NCBI RefSeq assembly: GCF_000472665.1
Contig: NZ_AXAC01000014.1
Location: 37,574 to 101,573, forward strand
Source of the DNA: Acetobacterium malicum subsp. dehalogenans DSM 11527
Lineage (GTDB): Bacteria > Bacillota > Clostridia > Eubacteriales > Eubacteriaceae
DNA length: 64,000 nt
Direction of reading: 5' to 3'
The notes beneath the pieces are model-generated. The model did no database searches, was not told where the DNA came from, and worked only from the letters and a program-made list of their open reading frames with translations. The translations under genes and the position numbers were made by a program. Shown here one piece after another: positions 28,146 to 35,880 of this stretch. Position 1 is the first letter of the stretch. Each line of letters opens with the position of its first letter.

Positions 28146-28903
28146 AATGCCTTCTTTTCAGCAGTATCAGGTATGTTTAAGTAAGAAAAACCACCATTTG
28201 CAATATCAATACCATGATCGCCAACAATATCAACCAGTCTTTTTAAAACGGACATGTTAATTGCGACTGGTTGCTTAGTAGCATTAATCTCTTTGATGAA
28301 TCTTTCAGAAGCAATAGCTGAAACAGGAATACGTTGTGATCTGAGCAATCGCGTAAGGGCGGGTGATAATAATCCATAGACTGAACCCAGCTGATTATAA
28401 TCGATGTACTTCTGTCCAGCGACAAATAATGGCCATTTTATTGAATTTTGTATATGAGAATCTTCATGTCGGGAGATAAGTCGGGACACTTCAACTCCGC
28501 CAATCGTTATAGGGTTCTCAGCAAAGACATCAGGGTAATAATTTTCCAGTGGCAAGGGGCTCGTATTTTCCTGGCTTTTTATAATAAGGCGCATATTCCC
28601 AACGACACGAGCCATTGAGTCTATTGCCGTTCTTTCTAGCATTATAAAGTGGACTGAACGAGAATAATCGTTTTGATCAAGTTCGGTGCCATTGTCGTCC
28701 AAGTCATCACTACTGATGTAGCCACTATCAAGATATGTATTAGCGCGCAGTTGCGCAGCACCATAAAACTCATTTTCGTAGCCTTTTACAATATCATTAT
28801 TAGTAGCTACCACCCCGAGTGCAAAACGTGATTCGGGTCGATCAATAAAGACTTTTGATTCAATAGTTGGCGTAAGCTGATTTAATTTGCAACTCATTTT
28901 CAT
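28142..28903 (-). CDS. LuxI/FeeM-like N-acyltransferase (copy A)
   Basis: 253 residues. Its order of motifs follows the autoinducer-synthase/N-acyl-amino-acid-synthase fold: AQLRANTYLDSGYI, the acidic segment NGTELDQNDYSRSVHFIMLE, GNMRLIIKS, then VEVSRLISRHED. Enzymes of this fold transfer a fatty-acyl group from acyl-ACP to an amino group (S-adenosylmethionine in LuxI, tyrosine in FeeM). Here the acceptor is unknown. It is divergent in sequence from copies B and C. The gene is translationally coupled to ThiF copy A. AGGAGG precedes the start by about 12 bases, slightly far; a downstream ATG two codons in is an alternative. Confidence 0.75.
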   Translation of the reverse strand: MKMSCKLNQLTPTIESKVFIDRPESRFALGVVATNNDIVKGYENEFYGAAQLRANTYLDSGYISSDDLDDNGTELDQNDYSRSVHFIMLERTAIDSMARVVGNMRLIIKSQENTSPLPLENYYPDVFAENPITIGGVEVSRLISRHEDSHIQNSIKWPLFVAGQKYIDYNQLGSVYGLLSPALTRLLRSQRIPVSAIASERFIKEINATKQPVAINMSVLKRLVDIVGDHGIDIANGGFSYLNIPDTAEKKAL

Positions 28904-29170
28904 AAATTTTTATTTCCTCCTTCATTACTGTTACCTGAAAAATTATTCCTTAAAGTATTTGAATACAGCATATTTCAGCATGGATTTAGATTTAGTTGTA
29001 TACTAAATCTTCAAAAAACTTAAATTTTACGTGCACTCTCAATTAGAATTATTGAAATAATTCTTCTCAAAGAATTTGGGATTTATTTCTAGAAATAGAT
29101 TAACTATTTTAGATTGTAAAAAAATAAAAAAATTTTAAATGAATTAAGTAGATATCAGAATCGTCATTTG
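28904..29170. other. AT-rich gap inside the acyltransferase cluster
   Basis: About 270 very A+T-rich bases between the degV-like gene and acyltransferase copy A. It probably contains a promoter for the acyltransferase A/ThiF A pair. No short gene with a convincing ribosome site is visible on either strand, and I see no clear terminator. Confidence 0.35.
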
Positions 29171-30040
29171 CTATCTTTTGGTACCAAGGTAAAATAAGGT
29201 TACAGTACCTGGTCCGCAATGTGAGCCAATGACAGGTTCAAGTAAATGGATCAGAATGTTTTTGGTTCCAAATTTCTCTCGTATCTTGTCAGCAAGATAG
29301 GTTGCATCTTCTAAACAATCACCATGTGTTATATAGATGGTTTGATTCTCTGGTTCAATTGCGGTTTCTTCCATACGTTTTAGCAAAGCGCGGAGAGAAT
29401 TTTTTTTCCCACGTACTTTGCCAACTGGTATGAGGTGGCCGGTATCATTGACATGAATGATTGGTTTAATATTTAGAATCGTTCCAAGGAGAGCACTAGA
29501 TGCTGAAACCCTTCCGCCACGCAAAAGAAAAAACAAATCATCAACAGTGAACCAATGGCAAAGATGCAATCTATTTTCCATAAGCCAGTCGTATACAACT
29601 TCTATTGTCTTGCCTTCTTTACGGAATTTTGCAGCATAAGTGACAAGAAGACCTTCTCCAAGTGTCGCCGCAAGTGTATCAACAGATAGAATTTTCCGGT
29701 TGGGGTATTCCAGTCTTAATTCTTCCAACGCTTGACAGCTAGTCTGATATGTTGCGCTAAGAGCTGATGAGAAACCGATGTACAAAAGGTCTTTATCCTG
29801 TTGGAGTATGTTCTCAAAGATTGAACGACAGGTACCGATACTCATACAGGAAGTAGTGAAGACTTCTTTGTTTCGCATTCTGGCATAAATCTCTGTTAAA
29901 TCAGTTTGCTTCCCTTTGACATAACTTTCATACTCATTCTCGCCAATATAATATAAAAGAGATAAAATATGCAAATCATATTTTTCAATCAGTTCATCGG
30001 GTAGATTTGCAGACGAATCGGTTACAATCTGGAATTTCAT
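29171..30040 (-). CDS. DegV-family fatty-acid-binding protein
   Basis: 289 residues. The N-terminus FQIVTDSSANLPDELIEKYD, the TTSCMS and FSSALSATYQ elements and the C-terminal GSHCGPGTVTLFYLG are the standard DegV features; the serines and threonines around them bind the carboxylate of a fatty acid. DegV/FakB proteins present fatty acids to the FakA kinase, which makes acyl-phosphate for acyl-ACP synthesis. No kinase gene is adjacent. Its position between two acyltransferase/ThiF pairs on the same strand suggests it supplies or buffers the acyl donor; that is inference. Spacing to neighbours is 157 and 267 bases, so it may have its own promoter. Confidence 0.9.
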   Translation of the reverse strand: MKFQIVTDSSANLPDELIEKYDLHILSLLYYIGENEYESYVKGKQTDLTEIYARMRNKEVFTTSCMSIGTCRSIFENILQQDKDLLYIGFSSALSATYQTSCQALEELRLEYPNRKILSVDTLAATLGEGLLVTYAAKFRKEGKTIEVVYDWLMENRLHLCHWFTVDDLFFLLRGGRVSASSALLGTILNIKPIIHVNDTGHLIPVGKVRGKKNSLRALLKRMEETAIEPENQTIYITHGDCLEDATYLADKIREKFGTKNILIHLLEPVIGSHCGPGTVTLFYLGTKR

Positions 30041-30196
30041 TACTAATACTTCCTTAATGATATTGATAATTTATTGAAATACTGTCTTTAAAAAAAGAAA
30101 AGAACTGTCGCATAGTGTATATGAAGGTTTGAATAAATGCTATTTGTTTTATTTGAACAGCAGTAATTCTAAATGAATAAAAGGAATAAAAGGCTT

Positions 30197-31120
30197 TTAA
30201 GGGTGATTGCGTAACTCACGTTCTTCTTTGCTATAGCTTGCCTTTGGATTAAGATTGAAAAAGGACAAACCAACAACATTAATTAGACCAATATAGTAAG
30301 AAAGACGGGGGGTCCGTGTGACACCGCTTTTGCCATTATAGCTATCCATGTATCTGAATTTTGGTGCCCATGTTGGTTTCCTACGATTGTTTTTTATATT
30401 AGAAGTTAAATGCAGGAACGCTTCGGTGGTACCCATAGCGGATGCGATGTCAACACCTTGGCTGATTGAGGGTAGGTGTGAACCTTCTTGCACAGCTTTC
30501 AGCGATCCAAGGTCCCCATATTTTGGCACATAGGGGAGACAACGGCTAAAATCAACGCTTATTTCAGCTACCTCATCAAGAGGCATGCCTTTTGGTATAC
30601 CCATTATATCTTCGAAAGTCTTACTGCCATTGGGATGAAATGATGTGGCAATTGCCGAAAAACCGATATTCATAACCAATAAATCTGGAATATTTTGATT
30701 TCTGGCTTCGCGTGCTATCATTGTACCGATTTCTAGGCGAGTCAGCTCAGATTCATCAAGCACAAGATCAGAACCATGCATGAATGTTTCAACATTATCT
30801 TTATTGACTCCATCCAGGTAAACATCAATGGTCGCATTTGGTCTGATATCCAGCACCATTTCCTTGAAAATCTCAGCTTTATTACGTCCATTTGAACTTG
30901 TCGTAGCACCAAAAACGCGATTGGAGTTTTCAATTTCAAAAACTTCCGGATCGGCGATACTGAAATTCTCAACGCCCATCATTGCGAGTTTATAACCTAA
31001 CTGAAAACCATCACCGCCAACTCCGGCAATGGCAACTTTTGATTCAGAAAGACGTTTTTGTTCTGCTTCATTCCAAAATCCATAATTGCGCTGATAAGCG
31101 ATATCTTTGTATCTATCCAT
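30197..31120 (-). CDS. ThiF/E1-like adenylyltransferase (copy B)
   Basis: 307 residues, clearly homologous to copy A over its length. Nucleotide loop VAIAGVGGDGF, then IADPEVFEIENSNRVFGA, GRNKAEIFKE and GSDLVLDESEL. As in copy A there are no zinc cysteines. The C-terminal tail ASYSKEERELR matches copy A. The ATG shares a base with the TAA of the upstream acyltransferase gene (TAATG), so coupling of acyltransferase and adenylyltransferase is conserved in both pairs even though the junction differs. GGAGA lies just upstream within the acyltransferase end. Confidence 0.82.
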   Translation of the reverse strand: MDRYKDIAYQRNYGFWNEAEQKRLSESKVAIAGVGGDGFQLGYKLAMMGVENFSIADPEVFEIENSNRVFGATTSSNGRNKAEIFKEMVLDIRPNATIDVYLDGVNKDNVETFMHGSDLVLDESELTRLEIGTMIAREARNQNIPDLLVMNIGFSAIATSFHPNGSKTFEDIMGIPKGMPLDEVAEISVDFSRCLPYVPKYGDLGSLKAVQEGSHLPSISQGVDIASAMGTTEAFLHLTSNIKNNRRKPTWAPKFRYMDSYNGKSGVTRTPRLSYYIGLINVVGLSFFNLNPKASYSKEERELRNHP

Positions 31121-31900
31121 TAATTCTCCCCTTGATGTGGAATTGTGTCAATTGGTGGATGGTTTCCCCAAAAAATATAAGAACCTGTAGCCATAGTCAT
31201 ATGTTTTAATTCTGTTTCACCAAGTCGATCTCTTAAACCCTGCTTATCAATTTCTATGCCGAGATTTTGGTCATTGTAGGCGCTGATTAATTTTGGTTCG
31301 GCAATACGTCTTATGGGAATCTTCATGATACGAAGATCTCTTTCAAAACTCGGCTCGATTACGCCAAGGATAGGGTCAAGATTCTTCTTGAATGTATATG
31401 CCAAACCAGCCGAGATGAGTTTAATTTTGGCAAGTAGTGACTGTCGACGGTCATTATGACGAACAATAAAACGCGATACTTCGACACTATTAGAGGGCAC
31501 GTTTTCAGTTAGCTCATCAGAAAAAAATTCTTCAATCGGCAAAATGGAATTTTGATTCGTTGTTTTTTGGATTAATCGCATACAGGCAAATATTGTTACC
31601 CCCCCCATTGAAAAGGTTTTCAAGCACTACAAAGTGTATAGAACGTTGATCCTCTTCATCAAGTTCAGTACCATCATGACGTCGTACACTTTGATCAAGC
31701 ATTCCTGTTTGATCAATATAAACATTCGCTCGTAATTTTAAATAGGCTTCTTCAATCGAGTTTGGCTGGTATGAGAATATTTTATCAGAACCCAAAATAC
31801 CTAAAGCGAATCGTTGATCTTCGTGGCCACTAAATACATTGCTATTTAGAATTGGAACAGCATCTGTATGGGTTATAAATTTATTATTTGCAGAACTCAT
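31120..31900 (-). pseudogene. LuxI/FeeM-like N-acyltransferase (copy B), frameshifted in a G run
   Basis: Starts MSSANNKFITHTDAVPILN and carries the acyltransferase motifs LKLRANVYIDQTGML and DGTELDEEDQRSIHFVVLE. The frame breaks at a run of eight G on the coding strand (31606-31599); with seven G it would read LENLFNGGVTIFACMRLI, matching intact copy C (LENLIEQVSVFACGRLI), and continue through VEVSRFIVRHNDRR to the end. So the protein as sequenced stops early, while the second half lacks its own start. This may be phase variation by slippage, decay of a duplicate, or a homopolymer error. If restored it is about 259 residues. The downstream ThiF copy B depends on translation through this gene for coupling. 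Confidence 0.82.
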
Positions 31901-32019
31901 TAAAATCTCACTTTCGCTATATAAATTATTCGATGAAATGGTTTTGTCACATGATTATTTTAGTTTGAAAGTTAAAATCATGTTCACGAAAAATATAGTA
32001 TAAACTTATATAAAGTGCT

Positions 32020-32784
32020 TTATGTATCAAATAGTTTATATGTAGGTTGATTTCCCCAAAAAACGTATGAACCTACTGGTATGCTCATATGATTCGTTTC
32101 TGTTTCTCCAAGCCGATCTCTTAATAGCTGCTTATCAATTTCTATGCCGAGGTTGTGGTCATTATATTGAGGGACTAACTTTGGTTCAGTAATTCGGCTA
32201 GTCGGTATCTTCATGATGCGGAGATCTCTTTCAAAACTTGGTTCAACAACACAAAGTATTGGTTCAAGATTTTTTTTGAAAGCATGTGCTAAACCAGCGG
32301 TCATCAGACGTATTTTTGCAGTTCGTGCACAACGGGGATCGTTGTGACGAACAATGAAGCGCGAAATTTCAACACTATTATGGGGTGCGGGTTCAAAAAA
32401 CACCTCTGGAAAATATTTTTCGATTGGTAGAATAATATCTTTGTGCATCATTTTTACGATTAATCTCCCACAAGCAAACACAGATACCTGCTCTATAAGA
32501 TTTTCAAGAACTACAAAGTGAGTTGAAAGTTTGTCAAATTCGTCCATTTCTGTGCCATCATCTCTTCTTAAATCTTGATCGAGCATACCAGTTTGGTCAA
32601 TATAAACATTCGCTCTTAATCTCAAATAGGCTTCTTCAATCGAGTTCGGCTTGTAAGTCAGAACATCGACAGCGTTAAAAACACCTAAAGCAAATCGTTG
32701 ATTTGCGTGCCTGAGAAAAACATCGCTATTTATAACTGGTATAGCATCTGAATGGGATATGAATTTATTATTTGCAGAACTCAT
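32020..32784 (-). CDS. LuxI/FeeM-like N-acyltransferase (copy C)
   Basis: 254 residues, intact. Motifs: YLRLRANVYIDQTGMLDQ, DGTEMDEFDKLSTHFVVLE, CGRLIVKM, VEISRFIVRHNDPR, then a C-terminal half with FKKNLEPILCVVEPSFERD and a tail GSYVFWGNQP. The Arg, Asp-x-x-Asp-like and E-x-SRF positions follow those of LuxI-type synthases. It is a recent tandem duplicate of copy B: protein and DNA are very similar and even the leader GCGAAAG(C/T)GAG before the ATG is shared. It is the first gene of the minus-strand cluster and has no ThiF of its own. The acyl acceptor is unknown. Confidence 0.78.
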   Translation of the reverse strand: MSSANNKFISHSDAIPVINSDVFLRHANQRFALGVFNAVDVLTYKPNSIEEAYLRLRANVYIDQTGMLDQDLRRDDGTEMDEFDKLSTHFVVLENLIEQVSVFACGRLIVKMMHKDIILPIEKYFPEVFFEPAPHNSVEISRFIVRHNDPRCARTAKIRLMTAGLAHAFKKNLEPILCVVEPSFERDLRIMKIPTSRITEPKLVPQYNDHNLGIEIDKQLLRDRLGETETNHMSIPVGSYVFWGNQPTYKLFDT

Positions 32785-33475
32785 AAAATGCTCGCTTTCG
32801 CAAATTTTAGTTTTGGTTGGATTGTTTTTGAGACATGATTGTTTCGATATAGTATTAAAAAATATAATATAAATTGAATTGTTTGCTCTGCGAAATATTA
32901 GAAAAATGAAAATCGGTTAATTAAATAATGATACTATTATAATGAGTTTAAATTTATTATCTTCATTTTCAAATGCAACGAAATCAGTCTAACACAAGAA
33001 AGAATAGAATGCAACACGTAGCAAGTAATGTAAGTTATAAAAGGTAAACTTTTTTAATTTATAAGCATTTAATCGAACTAGGGGAACCAGACTGAATATG
33101 TCATGTTTGTTCTGATTGTATTCAATGTTTATCACAAAACGAAGGGGTTACAGGTAATTTCAAAGTGTTTTCGAAGAGGTGTCCGAAGGGTAGAACTGCT
33201 GACGGTATAGGCATACTTAACTTGCATTCATCGTGGTTGAAAAACTTAGGCATTTTATGCAATAATCTTAGCGATAAAATAAAAATGAAGGAGCCAGTCT
33301 GAAAAAATATGGAAGTTTGTCAGGATATCATCAATGTTGCGGTAGAGTTGACACTGAAAGAGTTTGTGAAAACTGGTATAGTATAAAATGTTGCTGCTAA
33401 GTAAAGTACTACTTTTATTTCAGTGAAAAATGATTAACAGTGAGGTTTTTAAAGAAAGAAGTATTAATGGAATAG
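32785..33475. other. Gene-free AT-rich region
   Basis: About 690 bases between the acyltransferase cluster and a decayed dehydrogenase. It should contain the promoter of acyltransferase copy C. Short open frames around 33310-33390 (for example 25 codons from ATG 33309) have no good ribosome site and I do not call them. Composition and the truncated neighbour suggest a recombination boundary. Confidence 0.35.
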
Positions 33476-34009
33476 TACGTTTCATTACTGAAGCGGTATC
33501 CACTTTCAAAATCTAAAACAAATGTAAGCAACGACATCCTATCAAATCTGGATTACGAAGAGTTTGACTATGTTTTATCGGTGGGGCTCAAAGCACCCTA
33601 TGAATTAAGCCGGCTGTGTCGGGACGAGCTGATTAAAAATCGCGGTCGGATTATCAATATCGCCTCGTCTCGGGCCTTTCAATCAGAACCAGATAGCGAA
33701 GCCTATGCCAGTGCCAAGGGTGGCATTGTTGCCCTGACCCATGCTCTGGCCATTTCATTAGGACCAGATGTCTTAGTCAACTGCATTGCACCAGGATGGA
33801 TTGAAGTCAACGATCAGACTGGTCACAGTCCGACAGACAAGGCATCGATCCCTGCCGGTAAGGTTGGCACACCCAAAGACATCTCAAAAATGGTTTTATT
33901 TCTCTGTCAGCAGGATTTTATCACCGGGGAAACCATCACCATCGATGGTGGTATGAACAAACGGATGATTTATCATGGGGATTGGAATTGGCAATACAAT
34001 CTTACATAA
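33476..34009 (+). pseudogene. Short-chain dehydrogenase, 5'-truncated
   Basis: The frame is open from 33476 and encodes the C-terminal two thirds of an SDR: LDYEEFDYVLSVGLKAPYEL, then RGRIINIASSRAFQ, the catalytic YASAK, NCIAPGWIEV, and FITGETITIDGGMN near the end. The N-terminal Rossmann half with TGxxxGxG and the NNAG element is absent, and the region upstream has no matching sequence before an in-frame stop. It is therefore a remnant without a cofactor site. A GTG at 33581 could start a 142-residue fragment but would not be a working oxidoreductase. Confidence 0.75.
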
Positions 34010-34065
34010 AATCATCCGTAACCGAAATGAATGGAAGTTAGATTAATAGAAGGAACGAATCATAT

Positions 34066-34842
34066 ATGAATTTATTAAAAGAATATTCAATTCAAAATAC
34101 ATGGCGGGATTGGGAAAGATATTTAGAAAAATTGCCGCTCGATCAAAATCAAATTGTTTATGATTTAGGCTGTTCAATTGGAACAGTATCCCATTTGCTT
34201 GCTAAAGAAACAAAACAAGTGACGGGCTTCGATAATGATAAGGCGCTTTTAGAGATAGCGAACAAAGGAAAAGAAAATAATTGCAAATTTGTCAATGCTA
34301 ATATTTTTACTTTAGATCCAAATAAATTAGAAAAATGTGATGGAATCTGGATGAGTTTTGCTTTGGCATACATGCAAAACCCGGATTTATTTATTGCAAA
34401 GTGGACAAAATGTTTGAATAGCAATGGCTGGTTTGCAATTGTTGATATTGATGATTTGTTTTCTGGTCATTTACCCGAAAACAATAAATTTCTGAAAGAA
34501 ATAAAAGACTTTGAATGTACATCGGAAAAAAGCAAGGTATATGATTTTAAAATCGGTGGAAAAATAAAATCACTGATGGAAAAGAATGGTTTGGAGATCA
34601 TTGTTACTGAAGAAAACTGGTATGATATCGAACTGAATTTCACCGGAAATGCCAATAAAAATGTCATTGAAAATTGGCAAGCGAGACTGGAACGGATGAT
34701 ACATTTAAAAAATCACTTTGGTGAAAACTATGGAGAATTCTGTGATATGTTTATCAATTCGCTGTCATCTGAGGAACATTTTTCAAAAGGTTGTGTAAAG
34801 TTCTATGTGGGTATAAAAAAATGCAGTGACCGTCTCGATTAG
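34066..34842 (+). CDS. Class I SAM-dependent methyltransferase
   Basis: 258 residues. Motif I is VYDLGCSIGTVSHLLA, motif II contains VTGFDNDKALLEIA, the acidic post-II residue is in KFVNANIFTLD, and motif IV is KCDGIWMSFALAYM, followed by a C-terminal domain with no recognised substrate signature (TEENWYDIELNFTGNA, ERMIHLKNHFGENY). The C-terminal half with a conserved Trp/His pattern resembles small-molecule methyltransferases, but no substrate can be named. Preceded by AGAAGGAACG. AT-rich like the cluster to its left. Confidence 0.8.
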   Translation: MNLLKEYSIQNTWRDWERYLEKLPLDQNQIVYDLGCSIGTVSHLLAKETKQVTGFDNDKALLEIANKGKENNCKFVNANIFTLDPNKLEKCDGIWMSFALAYMQNPDLFIAKWTKCLNSNGWFAIVDIDDLFSGHLPENNKFLKEIKDFECTSEKSKVYDFKIGGKIKSLMEKNGLEIIVTEENWYDIELNFTGNANKNVIENWQARLERMIHLKNHFGENYGEFCDMFINSLSSEEHFSKGCVKFYVGIKKCSDRLD

Positions 34843-34877
34843 GCAGAATGTTGACATGTGAGTGAAAGTGAGAAAAA

Positions 34878-35510
34878 ATGGGATCAGATGAATGCTATCA
34901 ATTTAATGCCAAGGTCTACGATATACTCGATCAGATCTACTTTAGAAAGGCGGTCACCAGCCCCCGAACTGCCGTCATTTCGGTATTAGGTGATGAACCT
35001 ATAAAAGTTCTGGACATGTGTACCGGTACCGGGGTTAATGCCTTTGCCATTGCCGGGGCCAGAACAAATGCTAAAGTAATTGGGATTGATATTTCAGATG
35101 CGATGTTACAAAAAGCTGCAGCTAAACTGGAACAAGAGGAGATATCAAACGTTAAGCTGATTCATATGAATGCAGCAAATCTGCAATTTCCAAGTGACGA
35201 ATTTGATGTGGTGCTGATATCGCTGGTTTTGCATGAGATCAGCCCTGATCTGGCGGGGCAGCTGCTTGGGGAGGCCCGAAGAGTTTTGAAAAATGCCGGA
35301 AAACTGATTGTCGTTGAGTGGGAAGAACCACTCAATCTGTTCAAACGGATCCCCTTTTATCTCGTTAAGAAAACGGAGCCTGCGGGCTTTGAGGATTTTC
35401 TGAAATGTGATCTGGAACAGTATTTTTTCCGCTTTGGTTTTGAAATGACGCAAACAATTCATTGCGATTACAGTCAAGTAATGGTATTGAGCAAAAATAA
35501 TCAGCTTTGA
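34878..35510 (+). CDS. Class I SAM-dependent methyltransferase (UbiE-like)
   Basis: 210 residues. Motif I VLDMCTGTGVNAFAIA, motif II VIGIDISDAMLQKA, LIHMNAANLQFPSDEFDVV, then SLVLHEISPDLAGQLLGEA and KLIVVEWEEP. The arrangement is that of UbiE/COQ5-type or phospholipid methyltransferases. Starts 35 bases after the previous methyltransferase and is probably co-transcribed. The C-terminus (EDFLKCDLEQYFFRFGFE) is the usual small cap. Confidence 0.82.
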   Translation: MGSDECYQFNAKVYDILDQIYFRKAVTSPRTAVISVLGDEPIKVLDMCTGTGVNAFAIAGARTNAKVIGIDISDAMLQKAAAKLEQEEISNVKLIHMNAANLQFPSDEFDVVLISLVLHEISPDLAGQLLGEARRVLKNAGKLIVVEWEEPLNLFKRIPFYLVKKTEPAGFEDFLKCDLEQYFFRFGFEMTQTIHCDYSQVMVLSKNNQL

Positions 35511-35639
35511 GAAAATGCGAACAGGAATGACACAAAATAGTTGGGATGCCTGCTACAAACAGGTCTGAAAAAAGTTTAGTTGCCTTTTTATTTGATCTGT
35601 TATAAAATAATGTCAAGAGAATAATACAAGACATAAAAT

Positions 35640-35690
35640 GAGTGCAAAGAAGCCGCTAATGCTGCTTTTTTTGCGCTCTTTTTTCGTCAT
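35640..35690 (+). terminator. Candidate terminator
   Basis: Imperfect stem formed by GAGTGCAAAGAAGC and GCTTTTTTTGCGCTC (with G-T pairs), followed by TTTTTT. Lies 130 bases downstream of the methyltransferase pair. Confidence 0.5.
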
Positions 35691-35880
35691 TATTTGACAG
35701 ATATGAGCAAAAGGTTGGATGATGTTAATGTTAAATGAATGTAAAAAAATCATCGTGAAACGAACGTGTCGATCAAGTTATGGTACTATAACAGCAACAG
35801 GTTTTAAGTAGGTCACACTACAAAAATACATCTTAAAGAGAGGACAAAATGGTATCGAGGGATATCATAAGGAAAAGGGA

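Noticed and set aside
30060..30196. 19-codon frame upstream of the degV-like gene as a possible precursor peptide for the ThiF enzymes
   Set aside because: No ribosome site before its ATG and low-complexity composition; no basis for calling a peptide substrate.
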